Below, piece by piece: positions 1 to 5,451 of a stretch of DNA of 10,809 nucleotides. The stretch comes from Candidatus Aminicenantota bacterium (GTDB taxonomy: Bacteria; Acidobacteriota; Aminicenantia; UBA2199). Position numbers and translations under genes: made by a program. Numbering within the stretch: position 1 is the stretch's first letter; each line of letters starts with the position of its first letter. The notes under the pieces are model-generated. The model was not told the DNA's origin and did not search any database. It saw nothing but the letters and a program-made list of their open reading frames with translations. The DNA lies in contig JAPKZM010000267.1 in the NCBI GenBank assembly GCA_026393775.1, forward strand, positions 1 to 10,809, read 5' to 3'.

Positions 1-390
1 CACGCTACGGGCGGCATCGATTTCATTCTGCAGCGTCTCGACCACGCTTTTCCCCGCTTTGGCCGTTGCCAGGCGCGACGGGTTCAGGGCGCAGACGTGG
101 GTCCGGGATTCTCCCAATCTCAGGGTGAGCTCCTCGCCGGGAATCAGGATGAAATCGTCGTTCGGGTCCGAATCGAGCGCCCGCGTCTCCGTAATCATGT
201 CGTGGTCGGTGATCACCAGAAAATGGTAGCCATAATCCTGGTACCAGCGCATCACCCGCCGCGGCGTTTCATTGCCGTCGGAATTGCTGGTGTGGGCATG
301 GGTGTTGCCCTTGACCCAGCGCAACTCCTGCGCGTTCAATCCACAGGCCGCCAGGCCGATCAGCAGACACAGGCACAGTTTGTTCTTCAT
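1..390 (-). CDS. PHP-domain metal-dependent phosphoesterase, probable lipoprotein, 3' end outside window
   Basis: The first 130 codons are visible; the frame is open to base 1, so the C-terminus is missing. The start is ATG at 388-390 with a strong GGAGG (396-400) five bases upstream. Residues 1-20 form a signal sequence (basic start, Leu-rich core). Residues 13-16 read LAAC, a good lipobox with Cys16 as lipidation site, although signal peptidase I cleavage near Ala20 is also possible. PHP-family metal ligands follow in the right order: His31-x-His33, Asp38, the TDHD block at 61-64, GEE at 85-87 and His98. PHP proteins are metal-dependent phosphoesterases or nucleases; the substrate here is unknown. 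The protein is inferred to act outside the cytoplasmic membrane. It is transcribed away from the AdoMetDC-like gene from its own promoter. PHP assignment is firm, exact function is not. Confidence 0.88.
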   Translation of the reverse strand, partial: MKNKLCLCLLIGLAACGLNAQELRWVKGNTHAHTSNSDGNETPRRVMRWYQDYGYHFLVITDHDMITETRALDSDPNDDFILIPGEELTLRLGESRTHVCALNPSRLATAKAGKSVVETLQNEIDAARSV

Positions 391-420
391 CGTCGCCTCC
401 GCAAAAGTTTTCAAGCGTTT

Positions 421-449
421 ATTGTAGATAACGGCCGCGGCGATGTCAA
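421..449 (-). promoter_or_regulatory. Sigma70-type promoter for the PHP gene
   Basis: On the minus strand TTGACA (444-449, 6/6 match) and TACAAT (421-426, 5/6) are separated by exactly 17 b. The predicted transcript start is near 414, giving a leader of about 24 b that contains the GGAGG of the PHP gene. Read by eye against the consensus, with no experimental support. Confidence 0.75.
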
Positions 450-482
450 AGTTTGCAGCGGTAAATCTCCGGATTTGCTGAA

Positions 483-511
483 TTGACAATTGAAATTTTC
501 ACGGTTATACT
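483..511 (+). promoter_or_regulatory. Sigma70-type promoter for the AdoMetDC-like gene
   Basis: TTGACA (483-488, 6/6) and TATACT (506-511, 5/6) are separated by 17 b. The predicted start is at 518-519, giving a leader of about 35 b before ATG 553. It sits back to back with the PHP promoter; their -35 boxes are 33 b apart, so the two could share a regulator or compete for polymerase. Confidence 0.75.
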
Positions 512-518
512 GCGCGGG

Positions 519-572
519 ATGGACGATTTCACACTCGAGGTAACTACGCCCCATGGCATTCACCGTACCTGA
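519..572 (+). other. Possible 17-codon leader ORF overlapping the AdoMetDC-like start
   Basis: An ATG at 519, at or one base after the predicted transcript start, opens a 17-codon frame ending in TGA at 570-572. It is out of frame with, and overlaps, the main start at 553. It would need leaderless initiation because no ribosome-binding site can precede it. It may be chance. It is listed because eukaryotic AdoMetDC mRNAs are known to be controlled by short upstream ORFs. Confidence 0.2.
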
Positions 573-1776
573 AGCATTCGAGCCGGCTCCCACGGCCACG
601 ATCATCCACGCCTACAACAGCGAGGGCGTCTCCCTGGTCACCCTCAGCGACGACGACATCTGGTCGGTGATCAAGGCTTCGGGCGCCAACCTGATCGGCA
701 AGCCCAACATGCAGCCGCGCGTGCAGGTCATGGACCGCTACATCCAGGAGCGCGACATCGAGATCAGCCAGGTCGAGATGTCGCTGGTCATCGAGGAGTC
801 CCACGCCAGTTATTTCTGGGAGAGGCAGGTCTCGGGGAAAAAATCCTTCGAGATGGCCTGCATGGAAGTCAACACCTGCGGTGACTCGCTGAGCCCGAAG
901 GTCCTGAGCACCTTCATCGACGCCTGCGACTATCCCGAACTGGTCTCTTTCATCTATTTTGCGCCCACTCCGCTGCTCAAAGGCCTGAAGATATCCGACC
1001 GCGAATCGATGCGCAAACAATGCTTCAAGGTCCCGGTCGACTGCTATTCGCGCTATGTCATCGATATCCAGGCCCCCATCGACCTGCCAGAAGGCAAGAT
1101 GTTCATCGCCCGCCTGCACCGCAAGGACATGTCGCGGATGATCCAGAACCTGCGCGAGGACGTCATCACCCGCTACTCCCAGCATTCGCTGCGGCTGGCG
1201 CGCAGCGACCGCAAGCTGAAGCTGATGGTCAACTCGCAGCAGGAGGAGTACCTGGCCTGCGCCTTTTACGACTGCGAGCAGAAGTTCATCAATTCTCTCT
1301 GCAACCCGCGCGTCCGCGAGGACGAAGCCCTGTATCTCCTGGAGGACTGTTTCGACGACGTGCTCCTCTCCACCGACACGCCGTTCATTTTCGACCACGA
1401 TTTCGACCCGCCCGGCTATACCGGGGTTTTCCTGACCGGCGGCACCGGCTACATCGCCCTACACGTCACGCCCAACCCGATCGGCCAAAACCGGAATTTC
1501 GTCGAGTTCTGCGCCTACATCCATCCCAGCATGTGGGTCTTCGAACGCGAGTCGCTCATCCATGTCATGTGGCCGATCCTCAAGCTCTTCTCGCCCGACC
1601 AGGCCGAGATCCATTACCGCGTCTCCTCGCGCAACATCACCCGCAGCCGCGGCATCCACCAGAAATTCATCCGCAAGCGCCTGATCGGACTGGGCTATTC
1701 TTATGATGAAGTCATTTCCTTTTATGATGACTATTTCGGGCGGACATTTTTCCATTTGAACATCGAAAAAAAGTAG
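553..1776 (+). CDS. Two-domain (eukaryote-type) S-adenosylmethionine decarboxylase homologue
   Basis: The 407-aa product matches the pyruvoyl-dependent AdoMetDC fold family by motif. Residues 81-86 (EESHAS) resemble the self-cleavage site of bacterial SpeD and human AMD1 (LSESS), predicting cleavage between Glu82 and Ser83 and a pyruvoyl group from Ser83. MEVNTCG at 104-110 carries the conserved catalytic Cys (Cys109). Residues 284-290 (FDPPGYT) and 304-309 (HVTPNP) parallel human FNPCGYS and HITPEP, and FVEF at 316-319 parallels FVSFE/YVSFE. Thus Phe223 and His243 of the human enzyme are kept (Phe284, His304), but Ser229 becomes Thr290, Glu247 (ribose contact) becomes Asn308, and the N-terminal FEGTEK block is not recognisable. 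At 407 aa it is longer than human (334). Family enzymes make decarboxylated SAM for spermidine synthesis; here the substrate is uncertain. An in-frame TAA at 541 bars a longer start; GAGG (537-540) lies 12 b from the ATG. Confidence 0.68.
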   Translation: MAFTVPEAFEPAPTATIIHAYNSEGVSLVTLSDDDIWSVIKASGANLIGKPNMQPRVQVMDRYIQERDIEISQVEMSLVIEESHASYFWERQVSGKKSFEMACMEVNTCGDSLSPKVLSTFIDACDYPELVSFIYFAPTPLLKGLKISDRESMRKQCFKVPVDCYSRYVIDIQAPIDLPEGKMFIARLHRKDMSRMIQNLREDVITRYSQHSLRLARSDRKLKLMVNSQQEEYLACAFYDCEQKFINSLCNPRVREDEALYLLEDCFDDVLLSTDTPFIFDHDFDPPGYTGVFLTGGTGYIALHVTPNPIGQNRNFVEFCAYIHPSMWVFERESLIHVMWPILKLFSPDQAEIHYRVSSRNITRSRGIHQKFIRKRLIGLGYSYDEVISFYDDYFGRTFFHLNIEKK

Positions 1777-1792
1777 TCTTCCCGGTCCCCCC

Positions 1793-2719
1793 ATGCCAAA
1801 AGCAACCGATCAACTCCTGGTCAGCGTGATCATGGCCACCTACAACAGCGCCCGGACCCTGAAATTGGCCATTGAGAGCGTGCTGGCACAGGATTGCAGC
1901 GATTATGAAGTCTGGATAGTCGGTGACGCCTGCACCGACAACAGTCAGCAAGTGGTCGATGCTTTCGCCGACCCGCGCTTAAACTGGATCAACTTGGCGA
2001 AGAATTCGGGAAGCCAGGGAGCCCCGAACAACGAAGGGATCCGCAGGTCCCGCGGCGAATACATCGCCTACCTGGGCCATGACGATCTGTGGTTCCCATG
2101 GCATTTGTCCAGTCTGCTCTCTTGCATCGAAAGGACTGAGGCCGATCTGGTGCACCCGTTCAGCGCGGCATTCGATCCGGCCGGCTTGAGATACACGGTT
2201 GGACCACCGAGCAGCGGCAGGACCTATGAGAATCACTTTGTCTTCCCTTCCTGCTGGCTGCATCGGCGCAGCCTGATCGAAGCGTGCGGGCCCTGGGGTG
2301 ATCCCGACAAACTCGCCAGGAGAGTCGACATGGATTTCCTGCGCCGGGTGTATCTTGCCGGTAAACCGATCCAATTTTATCCACGCTTGAATCTGCTCAA
2401 ATTCCCATCGGCGTGGTGGGGGACATACGCGGCCGGCTTCGATCCGCCGCAAGCGAGATATCTTGCCGAGCTGAAGCGTGACGCGTTGAATCTCGAGCGT
2501 GAGGTCCTTTACCAAGCGACGGCAGTGCTGGCTCATCAGACCCTCCCCAGGACGCCGGTTCGCCAGGCGCTGCGCCAGCTTTTGCATTGCATGTTCCGTC
2601 GCAGCATTGAATCCCTGGGAACGCAGCATCGGCTGCTGGAAAGGCTCCGTTACTTTTTTGTGCAACGAAATATCCGCAAGGGTCGGAAAAGGCGTGGGCT
2701 GCCGCCGGCCAGGCGCTAA
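1793..2719 (+). CDS. Family 2 (GT-A) glycosyltransferase
   Basis: The 308-aa protein starts with the GT2 signature: VSVIMATYNS at 10-19, the nucleotide-binding Asp45 in VGDACTDNS, and the metal-binding HDD at 96-98 in YLGHDDLW. A later RRVDMDFLRR stretch at 176-185 fits the acceptor-side acidic residues. Such enzymes move a sugar from a nucleotide sugar to a glycan, lipid or protein acceptor at the cytoplasmic face; donor and acceptor cannot be told. No membrane helices are evident, and the C-terminal third is basic (many Arg/Lys), possibly membrane-associated. The gene starts 16 b after the AdoMetDC-like stop with no clear Shine-Dalgarno, so it is probably read by coupling from the upstream gene. 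No later Met can be the start, because the first Met after residue 1 lies inside the conserved strand. Confidence 0.9.
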   Translation: MPKATDQLLVSVIMATYNSARTLKLAIESVLAQDCSDYEVWIVGDACTDNSQQVVDAFADPRLNWINLAKNSGSQGAPNNEGIRRSRGEYIAYLGHDDLWFPWHLSSLLSCIERTEADLVHPFSAAFDPAGLRYTVGPPSSGRTYENHFVFPSCWLHRRSLIEACGPWGDPDKLARRVDMDFLRRVYLAGKPIQFYPRLNLLKFPSAWWGTYAAGFDPPQARYLAELKRDALNLEREVLYQATAVLAHQTLPRTPVRQALRQLLHCMFRRSIESLGTQHRLLERLRYFFVQRNIRKGRKRRGLPPARR

Positions 2720-2723
2720 GGGA

Positions 2724-3803
2724 TCATAAAATACATGGGTACGAGAAATGATCGGCGGGTTCCGTCGCCGGGGCCTGCCCAGCCGTTTGCTTCTGCCGGC
2801 GAATCAGCTTCTGGATATAATCGCTGAACATCGGCGGCCGGTGCCGGGTGCCGATGAAAGCGTAAGTGTCGCTGTTCAGCTCGTCCAGGCGCTTCAGCCG
2901 CCGCGGATGCCATAAGAAATCATCTTGCATGTATTCATTCAGGTCGAGCAGCTCGGAATTTTTATCATACTTGCATTCGGGGCCGGCATAATTGACGCCG
3001 TCGGCGCCGACCTGGATCAAAAAATGGGCGCCATGAAGCTTTTCAAAATATAACGGCTCCTGTGAATAGCGTTCGAACGGGACTTGAATGTTGGCGCCGC
3101 GGGGGGCGCCTGTTTTCAATTTTTCGATCGCCGCCAATACGCCGGTTTGATCGGCTTGCAGCGGACGCTGGCAGTGCCAGTCGACGCAATAGGGGTGAAA
3201 ATAAAGCCAATCGATGCCGGCGGCGAGCGCTTGCCGTCCGACCGTTTCATAGCGGTGGTTGAGATCGCTGCGCGTCAGGAGCGAAGCCCCGATTTCCAGA
3301 TGGCTGCCCTCCTTCTCGATGCGTTCGCGCAACCGGGAAATTTTCTTGAGCGTATCGATGAAATAGGGAGATTCGCCATCCTGCCAATCGTACAATGAAA
3401 TACGGATGGAGGTCACGTGCTCCAGGAGGGCATCCTGCACTTTCGGGTGATGGGTAAAACCCCCGTTCGATATCACGGCGATTTCTTTAAATCCCTTTTT
3501 TCTTGCCAGGGCCACGGCCTCGGGAAAATGAGGAACGATGGTCGCTTCTCCCCCGGAAAATACTATCCCCGGCGTATTCCTGCCCAAAATGCTTAATAGC
3601 CGGTCCAGAAAAGCGAAGGGCATCGTCAGCCTCTGACGCCTGGGCCCCTTGTACGGGCATCCAGGACATGAACGCGTGCAGAGCTGCGTCAGATCCATTT
3701 CAATGGTCGTCGGGAAAATTCGTTCGCCTCTCAGGTAGGCGGCAATTTTTTGCTGCTCGCCGGTCACTTTAGCCGGGGCAAATATTTTAAGCTGGCTGTC
3801 CAT
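2724..3803 (-). CDS. Radical SAM enzyme of unknown substrate
   Basis: The 359-aa protein has the radical SAM cluster motif CX3CX2C at Cys42, Cys46 and Cys49 (CTRSCPGC), which binds the 4Fe-4S cluster that cleaves SAM. SGGEAT at 83-88 is the GGE motif that contacts SAM, on the second strand of the partial TIM barrel. Beyond about residue 200 there are scattered Cys (PYCVDWHC near 205-212, ECKYD near 277) but no clear SPASM or twitch cluster pattern, so the substrate class is open. Its ATG (3801-3803) overlaps the TAA of the upstream oxidoreductase by one base (TAATG), so the two are translationally coupled and probably act in one pathway. The stop lies 4 b from the stop of the convergent glycosyltransferase. 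Family call is strong; reaction unknown. Confidence 0.88.
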   Translation of the reverse strand: MDSQLKIFAPAKVTGEQQKIAAYLRGERIFPTTIEMDLTQLCTRSCPGCPYKGPRRQRLTMPFAFLDRLLSILGRNTPGIVFSGGEATIVPHFPEAVALARKKGFKEIAVISNGGFTHHPKVQDALLEHVTSIRISLYDWQDGESPYFIDTLKKISRLRERIEKEGSHLEIGASLLTRSDLNHRYETVGRQALAAGIDWLYFHPYCVDWHCQRPLQADQTGVLAAIEKLKTGAPRGANIQVPFERYSQEPLYFEKLHGAHFLIQVGADGVNYAGPECKYDKNSELLDLNEYMQDDFLWHPRRLKRLDELNSDTYAFIGTRHRPPMFSDYIQKLIRRQKQTAGQAPATEPADHFSYPCIL

Positions 3804-4759
3804 TATGGTGCACCTGTGCCGGTCGAGTCAGGCGATTCATTTTTCAATCCGGCTTTTTTCCTCAGGTCCAGAATAGCCCGCGTCACTTCCCAGGCGCTGT
3901 TCAGGTTACAGCGAGGTTCAGGGCCATTGTGCAGGTAGCCCACAAATTCCTTCAATTCCAAATACAGCGGGAGCGTGGTATCGATGGCCACCCGGCCATC
4001 GCCAATTTCGTCTCTGATGGAAATATGGTTGTCATAAGCGCCATGAAGTTCGGCGGAACCTTTAGGGCCATGGATGCTTACACCGCTTCTTTTGTGGCAA
4101 TGCCGGCCGTTGACCGATAGGACGACGGCGGGCCGGTCTCCCATGATGGCGGTGAAGGAAATGGGCAAACCGCTTTCGTTTTTGACGACCTGGATGGCCC
4201 TGATTTTTTTCGGGATATGACCCAGGATATGCTTGACGATCGTCAGATCGTGAACGGCCAGCGTCCAAAAAATATCGCCACCGTGAAAATCATTCACCCA
4301 GGCATGCCGGGTCGCGTGCAGCACCCCCAGTTCGCCAAGCCTTTTCGAACGCGCTACCGAGCGCAAGGCTTCGATGCCGGGATGGTAATGCCATTTATGC
4401 ATGGCGAAAATATATTTCGTGCCGCCCAGTCTTTTTAAAAGATTGAAATCCCGCAAAGACCGGCAAAGGGTTTTTTCTGAAAAAATAGGTTTTTTTAATT
4501 TCAACAAAGCGGCGCAGGTCGGGGCCAAATCCGGAATGGGCACCGCCACCACGAAGCCGTCGCAAGCGGGCAAGGCTTCGATTTCAGCCAATGCCATCGC
4601 AGCGCCATTTTCGCCGGCCTTGGCCCGGGCATGACGATCGATGTCAACCACCAGCACCCGGCATTGCAAACTGAGCAGGTCGCGCAAGATATTTGTCCCC
4701 CACGCTCCACAACCGATCAACCCGATCACTTTGCCTCCGGAAGATACGAGTTTGACCAT
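3803..4759 (-). CDS. Gfo/Idh/MocA-family NAD(P)-dependent oxidoreductase
   Basis: With the start at ATG 4757-4759 the product is 318 aa. A Rossmann fold opens at once: VIGLIGCGAWG at 11-21 holds the GxGxxG dinucleotide loop, with Asp39/Asp41 at the end of strand 2. SEKT at 94-97 occupies the family's EKP position, with catalytic Lys96 kept but Pro replaced by Thr. VHDLTIVKHILG at 169-180 matches the conserved His-Asp helix of the C-terminal domain. The family oxidises or epimerises sugars, inositols and UDP-sugars; the substrate here is unknown. A GTG 48 b further upstream (4807) also opens the frame but lies beyond the promoter, and would add residues before the fold, so it was rejected. There is no Shine-Dalgarno; the transcript is predicted to be leaderless. 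Coupled to the downstream radical SAM gene. Confidence 0.88.
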   Translation of the reverse strand: MVKLVSSGGKVIGLIGCGAWGTNILRDLLSLQCRVLVVDIDRHARAKAGENGAAMALAEIEALPACDGFVVAVPIPDLAPTCAALLKLKKPIFSEKTLCRSLRDFNLLKRLGGTKYIFAMHKWHYHPGIEALRSVARSKRLGELGVLHATRHAWVNDFHGGDIFWTLAVHDLTIVKHILGHIPKKIRAIQVVKNESGLPISFTAIMGDRPAVVLSVNGRHCHKRSGVSIHGPKGSAELHGAYDNHISIRDEIGDGRVAIDTTLPLYLELKEFVGYLHNGPEPRCNLNSAWEVTRAILDLRKKAGLKNESPDSTGTGAP

Positions 4760-4765
4760 GGGGCG

Positions 4766-4794
4766 ATTGTATAGTTGATCTGGGAAAAAGTCAA
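4766..4794 (-). promoter_or_regulatory. Sigma70-type promoter giving a predicted leaderless transcript
   Basis: On the minus strand TTGACT (4789-4794, 5/6) and TACAAT (4766-4771, 5/6) are separated by 17 b. Counting from the -10 box, +1 falls on 4759, the A of the oxidoreductase ATG. This both selects that start codon and explains the missing ribosome-binding site. Confidence 0.7.
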
Positions 4795-4806
4795 AAAAAG
4801 GCAGCA

Positions 4807-4840
4807 CAAATCATCCGCCGACTTTGGCGGATTTGATTTG
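4807..4840. repeat. Imperfect inverted repeat (hairpin) between divergent genes
   Basis: The core ATCCGCC (4813-4819) pairs with GGCGGAT (4826-4832) around a 6-b loop. The stem continues outward as CAAATC (4807-4812) with GATTTG (4835-4840), leaving a 2-b bulge (TT, 4833-4834) on the right arm. It is not followed directly by a T-run on either strand, and no gene ends here, so it is not a simple terminator. It could be an operator or a dispersed palindromic repeat. Confidence 0.6.
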
Positions 4841-4872
4841 TCTGTCCCATAAGGGGGCTAAGGAATTTTGAA

Positions 4873-4893
4873 GGGAAAAATCAGGATTTTCCC
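4873..4893. repeat. Short inverted repeat upstream of the membrane protein gene
   Basis: GGGAAAA (4873-4879) and TTTTCCC (4887-4893) form a 7-bp inverted repeat around a 7-b centre, just upstream of the weak promoter at 4896-4924. The position and dyad suit a regulator-binding site, but it could be chance in this A/T-rich gap. Confidence 0.35.
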
Positions 4894-4895
4894 GA

Positions 4896-4924
4896 TTGAA
4901 TTGCGTCCATACTTGACTTATTTT
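4896..4924 (+). promoter_or_regulatory. Weak candidate promoter for the small membrane protein
   Basis: TTGAAT (4896-4901, 4/6) and TATTTT (4919-4924, 4/6) have a 17-b spacer. The predicted start near 4931 leaves the Shine-Dalgarno of the next gene intact. TTGACT at 4913 was considered as an alternative -35, but its start would fall at or after the ribosome-binding site. Confidence 0.35.
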
Positions 4925-4952
4925 CAATGCCGACGTTAGAAAAAAGGAAGGC

Positions 4953-5360
4953 ATGGCTCCGGAAAAAAATCATTTCCTGCATTGGAAGTTCAATTTGCAG
5001 ACGATTTTCGTCCTGCTGGCCGCTCTGGTCACGTGGGCGATCATCGGCGGCTGGTATATCGCTCTCGCCCCGGCCAACATGGCCGGGCCGGACAATTTCG
5101 GCGTTGTCATTTCCATACTGGGCCTGTGCTTGTTTTTGAGCGACCGGCTGGCCTACTTATGGCTCAAGATTCGCTGCCAGATACTTGTTTTCACCGCCTG
5201 GCTGTTGGGATTGGCCCTCATCCTTTGGGGATTGGTCACGTGGCTGCGCTCCTTTTCCAGACGCTACATACCGATCTTTGTGATTCACTGGGCGTTGTTC
5301 CTGATCATCATCGTCTCCACCTGGCTGTGGGTCGGCCGCAGACGTGGCCAGACGGAGTGA
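4953..5360 (+). CDS. Small integral membrane protein, four predicted helices
   Basis: The 135-aa product is very hydrophobic, with four likely membrane segments at about residues 15-37, 48-69, 74-97 and 104-126, short loops between them, and a basic C-terminal tail (GRRRGQ). No catalytic motif or named family was recognised. A good GGAAG (4946-4950) lies just upstream of ATG 4953. Two overlapping frames in the same stretch (starting 4927 and 4982) lack this arrangement and read as Arg/Pro-rich shadow sequence. The gene diverges from the oxidoreductase/radical SAM pair. It is separated from the next gene by 91 b containing a strong promoter, so it may be transcribed alone. Confidence 0.75.
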   Translation: MAPEKNHFLHWKFNLQTIFVLLAALVTWAIIGGWYIALAPANMAGPDNFGVVISILGLCLFLSDRLAYLWLKIRCQILVFTAWLLGLALILWGLVTWLRSFSRRYIPIFVIHWALFLIIIVSTWLWVGRRRGQTE

Positions 5361-5403
5361 CGAAAAAATCTCCAGGTGCTCTTATGACTGGTGAACGGGA
5401 AGC

Positions 5404-5432
5404 TTGACACTATCCCGGCAATCACTTAAAAT
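5404..5432 (+). promoter_or_regulatory. Sigma70-type promoter for the tlyA-nadK gene train
   Basis: TTGACA (5404-5409, 6/6) and TAAAAT (5427-5432, 5/6) are separated by 17 b. The predicted start is at 5439-5440, immediately before the AGGAG of the 152-aa gene. It likely drives the genes through 10385, since no terminator was seen between them. Confidence 0.72.
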
Positions 5433-5439
5433 AATCTTC

Positions 5440-5444
5440 AGGAG
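5440..5444 (+). promoter_or_regulatory. Shine-Dalgarno that fixes the GTG 5452 start
   Basis: AGGAG lies 7 b before GTG 5452. It shows that translation starts there rather than at TTG 5404, which is the first bases of the -35 hexamer. Confidence 0.7.
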
Positions 5445-5451
5445 ACTCGGT

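Noticed and set aside
544..1398. A 284-codon open frame on the minus strand opposite the AdoMetDC-like gene
   Set aside because: It is a by-product of G/C-rich third positions in the real gene. The plus-strand product carries family motifs, while the minus frame gives Asp/Val/Leu-rich sequence without any.
1020..1706. A 228-codon plus-strand frame within the AdoMetDC-like gene
   Set aside because: It is Arg/Pro/His-rich shadow sequence with no recognisable motif, fully contained in the real gene.
2724..2735. C-terminal Pro-Cys-Ile-Leu of the radical SAM protein as a lipidation signal
   Set aside because: CaaX processing needs Cys fourth from the end and is not a bacterial self-modification; here Cys is third from the end.
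4760..4807. Longer oxidoreductase start at GTG 4807
   Set aside because: It lies upstream of the promoter (4766-4794) and would add 16 residues before a Rossmann fold that already begins properly from ATG 4759.
4807..4840. Hairpin as an intrinsic terminator
   Set aside because: No gene ends here, and the nearest T-run on the minus strand is several bases past the stem, next to the -35 box.
5404..5451. TTG 5404 as start of the 152-aa gene
   Set aside because: These bases are the -35 box of a strong promoter; AGGAG and GTG 5452 give a better start.
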